A stretch of DNA of 64,000 bases from Pontiellaceae bacterium B1224 (GCA_029432815.1 JAROBA010000018.1:49730-113729); one strand, 5' to 3'. Shown: positions 51,826-61,453, counted from the stretch's first letter. Notes: generated by a model from the letters alone, not told the origin. Numbers and translations are program-made.

Positions 51826-52509
51826 ATGAAGTATTCCCTGAATGATGTCGCCGCGACGATTGACCACGCCGTGCTCAAACCAAACCAGACCGAACTCGAT
51901 CTAAGGGAAAATGCAGCGTTATGCATCCAGTATAATGTAGCAAGTATGTGCGTGCGCCCGTGCGATATCGCGCTTGCTGCGGAACTGCTTTCCAACTCGG
52001 CGGTTATGGTTTCCACGGTGCTCAGCTTTCCACATGGTGCCGACACAACAGCCACCAAAGTATTTCAGGCCCAACGGGCTATTGCCGACGGGGCGCAGGA
52101 AATTGATATGGTGATGAACATCGGGCAGTTTCTCTCCGGGAACTTCGACCGGGTCCGCGAAGACATACATGCCGTGGCTGCGGTGGCACACCGCAGCCAT
52201 GTTGTTTTGAAAGTCATTCAGGAAAGTTGTTTCCTGACGCTGGATGAAGTTGTTCGCGCCTGTGAAATCACCGCCGAAGCCGGCGCCGATTATGTTAAAA
52301 CGTCTACAGGATTCGGCCCTTCTTCCGCCACGCCGGAAGTTATCGATGTTATGGTCAGAAACGTTGGCGGGCAACTGGGCATTAAGGCATCGGGCGGCAT
52401 TCGTTCGTGGGAGCAGGCCATCGCTTATCTTGAACAGGGTGCAACCCGTCTCGGCATCGGAGCCACCGAAACGGTACTTCAGGGCGGAACGTCCAACGCA
52501 GATTATTAA
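51826..52509 (+). CDS. deoC: Deoxyribose-phosphate aldolase
   Basis: The 227-residue enzyme cleaves 2-deoxyribose-5-phosphate into glyceraldehyde-3-phosphate and acetaldehyde. Motifs are AAELLSNSAVMVSTVLSFPH, EIDMVMNIG, the reactive Lys segment VLKVIQES, VKTSTGFG and GIKASGGIR with the Schiff-base and assisting lysines. CTGGAG precedes the ATG by 8-9 bp. The stop overlaps the convergent DUF4230-like gene by 4 bp. Confidence 0.96.
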   Translation: MKYSLNDVAATIDHAVLKPNQTELDLRENAALCIQYNVASMCVRPCDIALAAELLSNSAVMVSTVLSFPHGADTTATKVFQAQRAIADGAQEIDMVMNIGQFLSGNFDRVREDIHAVAAVAHRSHVVLKVIQESCFLTLDEVVRACEITAEAGADYVKTSTGFGPSSATPEVIDVMVRNVGGQLGIKASGGIRSWEQAIAYLEQGATRLGIGATETVLQGGTSNADY

Positions 52510-53192
52510 GAGGCGATCTTTTCCGACACTTCGACCTCAACTTCCGTTGGGGTCTGATTGAAAAAGCGGAATTCAAGATCTGTTGCACCAAAAGCGCGAC
52601 TGATTGATTCCAACGTCGATTTTGCTGATTTCTGAACTTCCGACTGGATATTATTAATCAGCTCCAACGCCTGCTTTTCTGCATGCCTTTTTGCGGCATC
52701 CACCAGCTTGTTTTTGTCTTCTTCTGAGAAGCCGCCACTGATAAAACCGTTCAAAAGATCTGGAAGTAACCAGGGGAGCAGCTTGGTGCCCTGCTCATCA
52801 TAAAACCGGATGTCCCGAATATGAACTTCATAATCGCAGGGCGGCATATTTACTGAATAGGCACTCTCACCTTTTTCTATGATTTCAAATTTCGGGCTTT
52901 GCAGATTGTAACGAAAGTCGATTTCGAATTCGAAAATCATGGCCATTTTTTTACCGCTCAGCACCCAGCTCAAATACCGATTCCCGAATTCTCCCCAGGT
53001 GTGGTCCGTTTCCGTGACAATTTCTTTTGTCAAAACCTTATAGACCGAAAGCTGACCAATCGCCTTCAGCTGCTCAATACTGGAAAAAATACGAATGTCT
53101 TTAGCCGGCTTTTTTTTCTTCGCCTTCAGCCAAAGCCACAGGGCACCCATTAAAATGAGCGTCACCACCATGCCTATCAAAAACTCAGTCAT
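52506..53192 (-). CDS. DUF4230-like single-pass membrane protein
   Basis: The 228-residue protein has an N-terminal helix (FLIGMVVTLILMGALWLWL) followed by a domain beginning FSSIEQLKAIGQLSVYKV and FEFEIDFRYNLQSPKFEI, which resembles DUF4230. The function of that domain is unknown. A helical C-terminal region (KRHAEKQALELINNIQSEV) follows. It is convergent with deoC and 76 bp upstream of the nuclease-like gene's end on the same strand. Confidence 0.7.
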   Translation of the reverse strand: MTEFLIGMVVTLILMGALWLWLKAKKKKPAKDIRIFSSIEQLKAIGQLSVYKVLTKEIVTETDHTWGEFGNRYLSWVLSGKKMAMIFEFEIDFRYNLQSPKFEIIEKGESAYSVNMPPCDYEVHIRDIRFYDEQGTKLLPWLLPDLLNGFISGGFSEEDKNKLVDAAKRHAEKQALELINNIQSEVQKSAKSTLESISRAFGATDLEFRFFNQTPTEVEVEVSEKIAS

Positions 53193-53268
53193 TTATTCTC
53201 CTCAAACAATGAGAAAGGCTAATTCATTGCTCTTTCCAAGTACAGGCTTTTCCAAACCCTGAAACCGC

Positions 53269-54006
53269 TCATGATTTGTCCGGCAGCACTTCAAAATCAA
53301 GCACCAACGGAAGGTGATCGGAGAGCTCAACACGCGGCATCCTGAAGTCGGTCACTTTAATTTTCGGACTGTGCAATATAAAATCTAAATGGCGCTTCGG
53401 GCGGCGGCTTGGATACGAGGGCTGCAGCTTAAGGTCTGCATTCTGCAACCCGCTGGCCGACATGAGCAGCCGGATTTCATCTTCACCGGTAAATGCATTA
53501 AAGTCGCCGGCAAGAATATAGGGGCGATCGGTCTGCTTAATCATTTGGTAGAGGTGCAGGATCTGTTGTTGGCGCACCTTGAAACTCAGAGCCAGGTGCA
53601 CGAGAAAAAAGTTCACATGCTCCAGTTCCAGTTCGATGACCAGTTTTTTCATACCCCGCTCAAAATAATGAAATTTTTCAGCTTGAATGGTGTCTTTTGT
53701 CAGAAATGCATTCCCCTGTTTATTATAGATCGGGACATGCTGCCACCGGGAATCTGCGGCGTATTTGGATCGGTATGAATGAAAATGCCCCAGCGTATCC
53801 GCTATTTTTTCAACCTGGCATTTCCGTCCGGAACGATAGGAGCCGTTATCCACCTCGATCAACCCAATCACATCCGGATTTTCATCGGCAATAAAATCGA
53901 TAATTTCGTCCAAATGATTCTGAGTCCGTCCCAGCATTCCGAGCAGAGGAAGCTTCTTCTGATTCCCATGCGTCCCGTAACAAATATTATATAGCAAAAA
54001 TCTCAT
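53269..54006 (-). CDS. Endonuclease/exonuclease/phosphatase family protein
   Basis: The 245-residue member of the DNase I-like fold has the metal-site residues visible in NICYG, LIEVDNGS (Glu), LAGDFNAFTGEDE (Asp-x-Asn) and ELSDHLPLVLDFEV (Asp-His). No signal peptide is evident, so it may be cytoplasmic. Relatives hydrolyse nucleic acids, phospholipids or inositol phosphates, and the next gene, transcribed divergently, is a cardiolipin synthase, which makes a lipid substrate possible. Confidence 0.85.
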   Translation of the reverse strand: MRFLLYNICYGTHGNQKKLPLLGMLGRTQNHLDEIIDFIADENPDVIGLIEVDNGSYRSGRKCQVEKIADTLGHFHSYRSKYAADSRWQHVPIYNKQGNAFLTKDTIQAEKFHYFERGMKKLVIELELEHVNFFLVHLALSFKVRQQQILHLYQMIKQTDRPYILAGDFNAFTGEDEIRLLMSASGLQNADLKLQPSYPSRRPKRHLDFILHSPKIKVTDFRMPRVELSDHLPLVLDFEVLPDKS

Positions 54007-54097
54007 ACCCTAAATGTAGTCCCTTCCTCGAATATGGCAACCTCTGGTGCTGACTTTTACCTGTTATTTCTCCCGCGCGCCCGTTAGCATTCTGAGC

Positions 54098-55594
54098 ATG
54101 GATCAAAGTACATATGACCTTACATTCTGGTTTGTGTTCAGCAGCGCACTGCACTTTATTGCCTTTATCGGGGTGGTACTGCATGCACTGCGGCGGCGCA
54201 GAAATGCCAGTGCCACTATTCTATGGATCTTTGTGGCCTGGTCTTTTCCCATCATTGGTCCGCTTCTCTACCTCTCCTTTGGCGTTGACCGGGTTTCTGT
54301 TAAAGGGATGGAACGCCAAATCATCAATCAACTGCTGATGCAGCAGCGGGATAAACGGCTCACAGATAACACTGCACTTAAGGCATGGCATCTGGAATAT
54401 CTCTCGCACTCTGCCGAACTTAAAAACCGCATGGGTCGTAAACTGAACACCACGCTGGATACCTTTATTCCAGAACATCCATTACTGAATTCGAATGCAA
54501 TCCACCCCCTGCTCAGCGGAGACGCCGCCTATCCGCTCATGCTTCAGGCCATCCGTTCCGCTAAACACCATATTCATCTTCAAACCTTTATCCTCCACCG
54601 CGACGATACCGGTGCAAAATTTCTCGAAGCTCTGAAAGAGAAAGCCTGTGAGGGCGTCAAGGTACGCCTCCTGTTTGACCGGTTTGGTTCCACCCACGCC
54701 TATCTGGGCGGCATGATTCGGAAATATAGAAACATTCCCAACTTTGAAATCTGCGGCTGGACGCAGGCCAATCCATTCAAGGCCCAGTTTCAGATCAACC
54801 TGCGGAACCACCGGAAAAACCTGGTCGTGGACGGCCGAGTCGGATTCTTTGGAGGTGTGAATATTGCTTCTGAAAACATCACGTCCAAAGGCCGAAAAGC
54901 CATCCGGGATTATCACTTTAAAGTGGAGGGCCCGCTGGTTCATGAACTTCAGTTATCTTTCCTGAGCGACTGGTATTTCATGACCCGCGAAAAAATTGAT
55001 TCCCTCCTAACCGTCGATCTATTTCCGGAAGTAATCTCAGTCGGCAAAGCCCGCGCGCGACTGGTCGATAGCGGCCCCTCCTCTCCGCCAGGACTCATCG
55101 GCGAAACTTTTTTCAACGCCATCATCATGGCCCAGAAACAGATTCTTCTGGTTACACCTTATTTTGTTCCTACCTCCGATATTATCAAAGCACTTCGTTC
55201 GGCGGCGCGCCGCGGCGTGGATGTTCGCATTGTGCTTCCGAAGTTTAATAATCACCGATACGCAGGAATGGCCTCTAAAGCACTTTATGAGGAATTGATG
55301 GAAGCCGGCGCGCGGATTTTTGAAAGGAACCCGCCGTTCATCCACGCCAAAGCCATGGTGGTCGACAACAGCATCGCACTGGTCGGCACGGCCAACCTCG
55401 ATGTCCGGAGTCTGGAACTGAACTACGAAACCACTGCACTGATCGAAGAGGAAGATGTGGTCAGCTCCATCAAACAGCTGATTCGCGAAGATATAGGGGA
55501 GAGCGATGAAGTTGCGCTGAATGACTGGATCAAACGCCCGCGCATACAGAAACTCAGCGAAAACCTTTGTTCACTCATGACGCCGGTACTCTAA
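54098..55594 (+). CDS. cls: Cardiolipin synthase (phospholipase D family)
   Basis: I prefer the ATG at 54098, giving 498 residues with two N-terminal helices (FWFVFSSALHFIAFIGVVLH; TILWIFVAWSFPIIGPLLYL). Two HKD active sites are present: HRKNLVVDGRVGFFGG and HAKAMVVDNSIALVGTAN. The enzyme condenses two phosphatidyl groups to form cardiolipin. The longer frame from 54047 adds an implausible N-terminus. The SD is weak. Confidence 0.93.
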   Translation: MDQSTYDLTFWFVFSSALHFIAFIGVVLHALRRRRNASATILWIFVAWSFPIIGPLLYLSFGVDRVSVKGMERQIINQLLMQQRDKRLTDNTALKAWHLEYLSHSAELKNRMGRKLNTTLDTFIPEHPLLNSNAIHPLLSGDAAYPLMLQAIRSAKHHIHLQTFILHRDDTGAKFLEALKEKACEGVKVRLLFDRFGSTHAYLGGMIRKYRNIPNFEICGWTQANPFKAQFQINLRNHRKNLVVDGRVGFFGGVNIASENITSKGRKAIRDYHFKVEGPLVHELQLSFLSDWYFMTREKIDSLLTVDLFPEVISVGKARARLVDSGPSSPPGLIGETFFNAIIMAQKQILLVTPYFVPTSDIIKALRSAARRGVDVRIVLPKFNNHRYAGMASKALYEELMEAGARIFERNPPFIHAKAMVVDNSIALVGTANLDVRSLELNYETTALIEEEDVVSSIKQLIREDIGESDEVALNDWIKRPRIQKLSENLCSLMTPVL

Positions 55595-55653
55595 TGGAAT
55601 TGCATTTTCCAACGCCCGGAATACTATGGATCTTATTCATGAGGCAAAATTAA

Positions 55654-56964
55654 ATGGCAGAAGTGAAGCTCGAGGATGCGCCGCAGGGCGTCCGGACCTA
55701 TTATGAAAAAGGGATTGCCGCGTTGAAGCGCGATAACTTTGACTATGCCATGGATATGTTTGAAGCAATGCTAAATGTTGAACCGCGCCTCTTGCAGGTG
55801 CGCAGAATGCTGCGAACCACGGCTATAAAAAAAAACAAGACATCCCCGCTTGGAAAAATGGCGATGGCCAAAACAGTTGGCGGATTCATGAAAGCTTCGG
55901 CATCACTGAAAAAGAATCCTCAGCTGGCGATTGAGCTCTCAGAAAAACTGCTGCGGATTGATCCGCTCAATTTAAAATTTTCCAAACTCCTGTGCGAGGC
56001 CGCGAAAGCCGCCGCACTTCCTGAAATTGCCATCCAGACCTTGGAAATCCTGAAAGAAAACTCCGCACCGAATCTCAACATCCTCGAGCCGCTTGCCATC
56101 CTGTACCGCGAGGCCGATCAGTTTGATGAGGAATATGCCTGTTTCGAAGCCATAACCAAACTCAAACCCAACGACAGTAAAGTGCTCAAACAGCTGAAAG
56201 ATTCCGCCGCACGACTTACGATGGGAAAAGCAGGCTGGCAGAAAGCCGAAAGCTATCGCGATGTAATTCGACCGGATGCGGAATCCCGACTTGTAATGAA
56301 CGAGCTGGATCAACTGCTGGCCCGGGTCGAAGCCGAACCCAATAATATAGATTTCCGGCAGGCACTTGCCGATTGTCAGTTAAAAAACAGACAATTCGAG
56401 GCTGCAGTCCAAACGCTGGAAAAATGCCTGACGCTCGGTGGCGCAGATCCACGAATCACGAAAAAACGATGGAGGGCTAAAGAACAGCACATTCTATTTA
56501 AAACGGCGGCCGCGGAAGACGCGCACGATGCCGAAGCAGTTTCCAACCTTCGGAAAGAACTCGCTGAACTGCGAACGGAAATGGCCGCAGAAAAAGTTAA
56601 TCAACACCCCCATGATCTTCAGATGAAATATGAATATGCCAAACTTCTGTTTGAAGCAAACGATCTAACAGGAGCCATCCAGCAATTCCAACAGGCACAG
56701 CTCAACCCGGAGCGCCGGATTCGCTCGCTCATCTATCTGGGAAAAGCCTTCGAAAAGAAAGATCAACTCAGCATTGCGCAGGAACAGTTTGAGGTTGCCC
56801 TCAGCGAGTTAAAGGTAATGGATGAAACCCGCAAAGAAGTCCTTTATGAACTGGGGCTGCTTTTTGAGAAAACAGGAAACAACCAGCGCATGGATACCTG
56901 CTTCAAAGAAATTTACGCAGTGGACATTGGCTATCGGGATGTGGCGGTACGCATTGAAAGCTAA
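55654..56964 (+). CDS. Tetratricopeptide-repeat protein
   Basis: The 436-residue, mostly helical protein has TPR-like units such as GIAALKRDNFDYAMDMFEAM, ALADCQLKNRQFEAAVQTLE and YEYAKLLFEANDLTGAIQQF. There is no signal peptide. TPR domains hold protein partners; the partner is unknown. It overlaps the following nuclease-like gene by up to 26 bp, depending on that gene's start, so the two are probably co-translated. Confidence 0.8.
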   Translation: MAEVKLEDAPQGVRTYYEKGIAALKRDNFDYAMDMFEAMLNVEPRLLQVRRMLRTTAIKKNKTSPLGKMAMAKTVGGFMKASASLKKNPQLAIELSEKLLRIDPLNLKFSKLLCEAAKAAALPEIAIQTLEILKENSAPNLNILEPLAILYREADQFDEEYACFEAITKLKPNDSKVLKQLKDSAARLTMGKAGWQKAESYRDVIRPDAESRLVMNELDQLLARVEAEPNNIDFRQALADCQLKNRQFEAAVQTLEKCLTLGGADPRITKKRWRAKEQHILFKTAAAEDAHDAEAVSNLRKELAELRTEMAAEKVNQHPHDLQMKYEYAKLLFEANDLTGAIQQFQQAQLNPERRIRSLIYLGKAFEKKDQLSIAQEQFEVALSELKVMDETRKEVLYELGLLFEKTGNNQRMDTCFKEIYAVDIGYRDVAVRIES

Positions 56965-57826
56965 CCTGATTATCGGTCTGATTCTTCTTTGCGGCCTGCT
57001 GGCTCCGGCCCGTGAATTTTCGGTGATGACTTATAACCTTCACAATTTCACGCTGGACGACCGCGATGGCGATGGAAAAGATGATGACCCGAAACCCGAT
57101 GCCGAATGCCGGGCGCTTGCACAAATCATCGCGCAGGCCAATCCGGACATTATCGCCGTTCAGGAAATCGGCGGAAAACCGTTTCTGAATGCATTTCAGG
57201 CCTGGTTGAAAACAGAAGGCCTTCAGTACGATCATGTCGAAATGCTTCAGCGGGGCAAGCGGGAAAATAATCTGGCAGTATTGAGCCGCTTTCCAATCAT
57301 TGGAAGTACCCACCATACCAATGAGTGGTATTCAATTGGGCAAGCCAAAGTGGCTGTTGCACGCGGATTTCTGGAAACCGAAATCCAGGTGGATGACACC
57401 TATTCTTTTCATCTGGTGAATGCCCATCTCAAATCAAAAGTATTCAGTCGCCTCGGACAGACCGAAATGCGCCGAAACGAAGCCCGACTTTTGAACAAAA
57501 CAGTGCGCCGGATTCTGGAAGAAAACGAGGGCTGCAAACTGATTGTTGCTGGCGATATGAACGACAATCCCAACTCAGCGGCCATTCGCGAGGTCACGGG
57601 AAAGTCGCGCAAGAACCTGTTTGATTTAAGGCCGGCCGATGCCGGCGGCGATGCGTGGACCTATTATGAAAAGTCCGCAGAATTGCACACGCGCTTTGAC
57701 TATATCTTCGCAAATGCTGAAATGCTGAGCGACGCGGTTCTTGAAAAATCAACGGTAATCAGAAACCCGCTCACCTACAAAGCTTCTGACCACCGACCGG
57801 TATTCATTGTTTTCAAAAGCGACTAA
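56939..57826 (+). CDS. Secreted endonuclease/exonuclease/phosphatase-family protein
   Basis: The ATG at 56939 gives 295 residues with a signal peptide (MWRYALKANLIIGLILLCGL), better than the track of residues upstream inside the TPR gene. A TTG at 56954 is another candidate. The DNase I-like fold is shown by VMTYNLHNF, IAVQEIGG (Glu), NAHLKSK, VAGDMNDNPNS and KASDHRPVFIVF. DDRDGDGKDDDPKPD near the start is an acidic, possibly calcium-binding loop. The end overlaps a convergent lipoprotein gene by 4 bp. A palindrome at 57291 encodes FPIIGS. Confidence 0.88.
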   Translation: MWRYALKANLIIGLILLCGLLAPAREFSVMTYNLHNFTLDDRDGDGKDDDPKPDAECRALAQIIAQANPDIIAVQEIGGKPFLNAFQAWLKTEGLQYDHVEMLQRGKRENNLAVLSRFPIIGSTHHTNEWYSIGQAKVAVARGFLETEIQVDDTYSFHLVNAHLKSKVFSRLGQTEMRRNEARLLNKTVRRILEENEGCKLIVAGDMNDNPNSAAIREVTGKSRKNLFDLRPADAGGDAWTYYEKSAELHTRFDYIFANAEMLSDAVLEKSTVIRNPLTYKASDHRPVFIVFKSD

Positions 57827-58155
57827 TTTATTTTGGCATGCCGTACCGTAAACAAAGGAAGCGGTCCGCGGCTGTTAAATTTCTTTTTAATTTCAACCTG
57901 CTCGCCATTGCCTTTGATTGAATCGCAGCCGGGCATCAGTGTCCACGCTTTGGTTTTCGGATCTTCGTAGAATATCGAATAGACATATTCAGGGTGCGTT
58001 GTAATGGCAAACGTAATGATTCCATCACTGTTCTGTGCCACACCGAGTTTAGGGATATGCTCCGGCTCGGTCGACTTTGACATGCATCCGGTGGAGCAAA
58101 TAAAAAAAACAATCAACAGAAGTAACGATGCAATCTCTTTGAATAAGTTTTTCAT
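57823..58155 (-). CDS. Small putative lipoprotein
   Basis: The 110-residue protein has a lipoprotein signal (SLLLLIVFFICSTGCMSKS, lipobox Cys at about residue 24). The mature part is about 85 residues with no recognised domain. It follows the 260-residue secreted protein by 6 bp on the same strand and is probably co-transcribed with it. Confidence 0.7.
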   Translation of the reverse strand: MKNLFKEIASLLLLIVFFICSTGCMSKSTEPEHIPKLGVAQNSDGIITFAITTHPEYVYSIFYEDPKTKAWTLMPGCDSIKGNGEQVEIKKKFNSRGPLPLFTVRHAKIN

Positions 58156-58161
58156 GGGATT

Positions 58162-58944
58162 TTACTCAGCCGCCGGCGTTTTTTCTGTGGATGCTGCCGC
58201 TTCCTCAGCCGTTCCTGCCCCAAGCACAACCGCCGCAGGTGCATCATTCGTAAACGGGTTAACCATTGGATCTTCCGGAAGTTCCATTTCCGGTTGTACT
58301 GCCGATTCAACCGTATTGGTTTCAGCAACCACTTCCACTTCCATTTCAACCATCACAGGTTCCGGATGGCGAATGGCCACCCAATACTGCAAATCATCTG
58401 CGGCAACCGGGCCTTTTTTAAGGTGATCGCCGAATCGTTTGTGATACCAGGAAACATTCAACCCCTCCGGATTAATGGCTTCCATCGACATTTTGTAGTT
58501 ATCAGAAAACCACTTCCAATCCTTGTATTTGAAGTCGTAATACTGTCCGACCAGATGCAGCAACGGTCGGGTATCTGTGGTTGTGATTTTATATGCGGCA
58601 TCGCACCAACCGATCGGCGGAATCATTATTTCCGGAATCGTCATACCTTCCTGTTCAACCACCAGAGCAGAATCCGGTCCAGTCCGGAAAAAGTTTCCCT
58701 CATGAAAATCATTGAGGGAAATATTCACCCATTCCTGACCGTTCCAGCCATGCAGCGAAACCCCATTCGGCAAAACCTTGTAGCTGACGAGCAACGTCGG
58801 ATAACGGTTGGCAATATCCAGCCCGACGCGCAGCACCCCGTCTTCGCGCGGCATCATCACCAATGTAACTTCATCCTTTCGCGAAGCCGTTGCCATAGAA
58901 GCCAACATAACCCCCGCAACTAAACCGATAATAAGTTTCTTCAT
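58162..58944 (-). CDS. Secreted protein of unknown function
   Basis: The 260-residue protein has a signal peptide (LIIGLVAGVMLASMATA). The body is a beta-rich domain with several aromatic residues (WNGQEWVNISLNDFH, YYDFKYKDWKWFSDNY). The C-terminal 60 residues are Glu/Val/Ala-rich and probably disordered. I do not recognise the family. It lies 14 bp after ferritin on the same strand. Confidence 0.65.
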   Translation of the reverse strand: MKKLIIGLVAGVMLASMATASRKDEVTLVMMPREDGVLRVGLDIANRYPTLLVSYKVLPNGVSLHGWNGQEWVNISLNDFHEGNFFRTGPDSALVVEQEGMTIPEIMIPPIGWCDAAYKITTTDTRPLLHLVGQYYDFKYKDWKWFSDNYKMSMEAINPEGLNVSWYHKRFGDHLKKGPVAADDLQYWVAIRHPEPVMVEMEVEVVAETNTVESAVQPEMELPEDPMVNPFTNDAPAAVVLGAGTAEEAAASTEKTPAAE

Positions 58945-58958
58945 GGTAGCAATCCTTT

Positions 58959-59471
58959 TTATTTTGCAGGAAGCGGTGTTGGGGTCATGCGCGCAGCCAG
59001 TTGCTGGTCAATCATCATGAGTCCGCCTTTATCATCACCCACCATGCGTAGCGGAGAAAGAATATCATTCACATTAGCCTCCTCTTCCACCTGCTCGGTA
59101 ACATACCACTGGAGGAAGGTCTGTGTTGCGTAATCGCGCTCTTCAACGGCCAGGTCCATCAGTCGATGAATCAGATTTGTAACCAGCTGTTCATGCTCAA
59201 GTGTTCTTTCGAAAATTGCCAACGGCGTACCGTATTCCTGGTCAGGCTTTTCAATAGTTTTCAATTCAATCGCCCCACCCTGATCCATAATATAGTCATA
59301 CATTTTAGTCACATGCATGATTTCCTCTTCATACTGCATCCGCATCCAGTTGGCGAACCCGGGCAGACCGAGCGTATTGCAATATGCCGACATGGCGAGA
59401 TACATATATGCTGAATAGAACTCTTTATTCACCTGTTCGTTCAGTGCGTCCTGCATTTTTTTTGAGATCAT
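58959..59471 (-). CDS. ftnA: Ferritin (non-heme, FtnA type)
   Basis: The 170-residue four-helix protein stores iron in 24-mer shells. Ferroxidase ligands are visible as NKEFYSAYMYLAM (Glu17), YEEEIMHVTKMYDYI (Glu-x2-His), LEHEQLVTNLIHRLMDLA and WYVTEQVEEEANV (Gln/Glu). It is likely useful for the iron demand of the many Fe-S proteins and for oxygen defence in an anaerobe. An AGGAG precedes the ATG. Confidence 0.95.
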   Translation of the reverse strand: MISKKMQDALNEQVNKEFYSAYMYLAMSAYCNTLGLPGFANWMRMQYEEEIMHVTKMYDYIMDQGGAIELKTIEKPDQEYGTPLAIFERTLEHEQLVTNLIHRLMDLAVEERDYATQTFLQWYVTEQVEEEANVNDILSPLRMVGDDKGGLMMIDQQLAARMTPTPLPAK

Positions 59472-59493
59472 TTTATTATTCTCCTGAATTAAG

Positions 59494-60381
59494 TTAATCG
59501 ATTCCCCCGGCCTTTTTGGCCGAATTCACTGTATTAAATAAAAGCATCGTAATTGTCATCGGTCCCACTCCACCCGGCACCGGTGTAATCATCGAAGCTT
59601 TTTCCTTCACCGCATCAAAATCCACATCACCCACCAGCCGATAGCCGCGTTCCCGAGATGCATCCTCCACCCGGTTCACGCCGACATCAATCACAACAGC
59701 ACCTTCTTTCACCATATCGGCTGTAACCGTATTCGGCCAGCCGGACGCGGCAATAATAATATCGGCCTGTCGGGTATGAAAACCCAGATCTTTCGTACGG
59801 GTGTGGCAAAGTGTGACGGTGGCATTCGCCCCCTTTTTTTTCTGAAGCAGCATATTGGCTACCGGCTTGCCGACAATATTACTGCGACCAACCACAACCA
59901 CATGTGCGCCCGCTGTTTCAACACCGCTGCGCATCAGCATCTGCACCACACCATGCGGCGTGCATGGCAGAAATGCCTCCTCGCCGACCATCATTTTCCC
60001 AACATTCATCGGGTGAAATCCATCCACATCCTTATCCGGATCAATCGCCAGCAGCACAGCGGCTTCATCAATATGCTGAGGAAGCGGAAGCTGAACCAGA
60101 ATACCGTTAATCTTCGGATCGTTGTTCATCCGCTCAACCACCGCCAGCAGTTCTTCCTGCGTGGTTTCTGCCGAGAGCCGGTTATCATCCGAAAAGATGC
60201 CGATATTTGCGCACGCCTTTTCTTTGGCACTGACATAGGACTTCGACGCCGGGTCTTCGCCCACCAGAATAACGCCAAGGCCGGGAACAATTCCTTTTTC
60301 CTTGAGCGCGGTAACTTCCGCCTTCAGTTCTTCGCGGATCTCCGCTGCAATTTGTTTCCCATCAATAATTTTTGCCGACAT
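59494..60381 (-). CDS. folD: Methylenetetrahydrofolate dehydrogenase/cyclohydrolase
   Basis: The 295-residue bifunctional enzyme interconverts methylene- and formyl-tetrahydrofolate. Signatures are VGEDPASKSYVSAKEKAC (catalytic Lys in YVSAKEKA), GILVQLPLPQHI, DVDGFHPMNVG, VVVGRSNIVGKPVANMLL and PVPGGVGPMTITMLL. Its length is normal. Confidence 0.97.
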   Translation of the reverse strand: MSAKIIDGKQIAAEIREELKAEVTALKEKGIVPGLGVILVGEDPASKSYVSAKEKACANIGIFSDDNRLSAETTQEELLAVVERMNNDPKINGILVQLPLPQHIDEAAVLLAIDPDKDVDGFHPMNVGKMMVGEEAFLPCTPHGVVQMLMRSGVETAGAHVVVVGRSNIVGKPVANMLLQKKKGANATVTLCHTRTKDLGFHTRQADIIIAASGWPNTVTADMVKEGAVVIDVGVNRVEDASRERGYRLVGDVDFDAVKEKASMITPVPGGVGPMTITMLLFNTVNSAKKAGGID

Positions 60382-60403
60382 CTATTTAACTCCTGCCCTA
60401 TAC

Positions 60404-60808
60404 CTATTTGATAAAACGAATACATAATGGATAACGGTATGAGATTCCTTCGCTGGCCTTAACCGCCCCGATAATCGGGCAGACAAATCCAAAAATTCCC
60501 AGAGGGATAATCATCAGCACGCCGATCCCGATAAAAAAGAGCAATCCGCAAGCCAGCGAATAAATAAGCAAGCTCAGTTGAAAATTCACCGACTCCTTTC
60601 CCTGCTCATTCACAAAATTGCCCTCTTCCCGCTTCAGCAACCAGATAATCAATGGTGCCAATACATTCGCAGCTAAAAATGGAATCAGATACCCAGCTAA
60701 AGCCGCCAGATGGCAAGCCATGCCCCACTGACACTCAGTTCTTCCCGGACCGTCGGAAACAGACACGTCCACAACCTCTTCCGCTCGATTATATTCGTTA
60801 TTTTCCAT
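60404..60808 (-). CDS. DUF4870 small membrane protein
   Basis: The 134-residue protein has MACHLAALAGYLIPFLAANVL-type first helix residues near 29-49. NFVNEQGKESVNFQLSLLIY, the DUF4870 signature, and two more helices (LLFFIGIGVLMIIPLGIFGF) follow. Function is unknown. It is 22 bp before folD on the same strand. Confidence 0.85.
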   Translation of the reverse strand: MENNEYNRAEEVVDVSVSDGPGRTECQWGMACHLAALAGYLIPFLAANVLAPLIIWLLKREEGNFVNEQGKESVNFQLSLLIYSLACGLLFFIGIGVLMIIPLGIFGFVCPIIGAVKASEGISYRYPLCIRFIK

Positions 60809-60884
60809 CAGACCTTATCCGTTATCCAGAGTTTTGTAACAATACCCCCCACCAAGCTTTGCCGCAAACCAGATTTCCAACTAT

Positions 60885-60899
60885 TGGAAAGCTCCATTC
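60885..60899. repeat. Intergenic exact palindrome copy
   Basis: TTCCAACTATTGGAA lies in the gap between the DUF4870 gene and the Cys-rich gene, close to a terminator hairpin, as at 20636. Confidence 0.85.
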
Positions 60900-60910
60900 G
60901 CTGAAAACAA

Positions 60911-60943
60911 AAAAACCCCTCCGATATGGAGAGGTTTTTTCTA
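60911..60943 (-). terminator. Intrinsic terminator of the Cys-rich gene
   Basis: On the minus strand AAAAAACCTCTCC-atat-CGGAGGGGTTTTTTT forms a stem and T-run just after the stop at 60962. The stem is nearly symmetric and may work in both directions. Confidence 0.85.
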
Positions 60944-60961
60944 ACAATCTGTCTAAAAGAT

Positions 60962-61192
60962 TTATTTAGTATCAGCTTTCTTCTCTTCAGTTGCTTTAGT
61001 GCATGATGCTTTTTTGGAATCCGCAGGGCATGTCTTTTCAGCCTTTTTATCTGTGGAGCAGCTAGCACATTCAGTTTTTGTTTCTTTCTTCGTTTCAGCT
61101 TTTTTTGCAGAACAGCCACAGCCATCACAAGCAAAAGCTGAACTGCCAGCCATAAATAACGCGATTGCAGCAATACTCATCAGTTTTTTCAC
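60962..61192 (-). CDS. Small exported Cys/Lys-rich protein
   Basis: The 76-residue protein has a signal peptide (LMSIAAIALFMAGSSAFA). The mature part is low complexity, rich in Lys, Glu and Ala, with cysteine pairs CDGCGCS, CASC, CP and C. It could bind metal. It has its own terminator, and GGAGCTC upstream provides an SD (AAGGAG) about 8 bp before the ATG. No family is recognised. The gap 61193-61453 upstream shows nothing I can support. Confidence 0.7.
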   Translation of the reverse strand: MKKLMSIAAIALFMAGSSAFACDGCGCSAKKAETKKETKTECASCSTDKKAEKTCPADSKKASCTKATEEKKADTK

Positions 61193-61453
61193 GTTGGAGC
61201 TCCTTTGTTATTTTATCAACTTAAATTAAGAGACCGATCAGATTCGGCTCTATTAAAACAATACTCAACCGATCCAATTTGTCACGTATAACCTGACAGC
61301 AACTATTTCTGCAGGATTCACGCCGATACATCACAAAAACACTCCCCCTTCGCAGATTCAGATTATACAGCATGAATCAGATCGTTGCCCTTCGTCTTCT
61401 CACCCTGTACATGCGCCCATTAAGCTAGATTCGGGATTGAACATAGAATTGCT

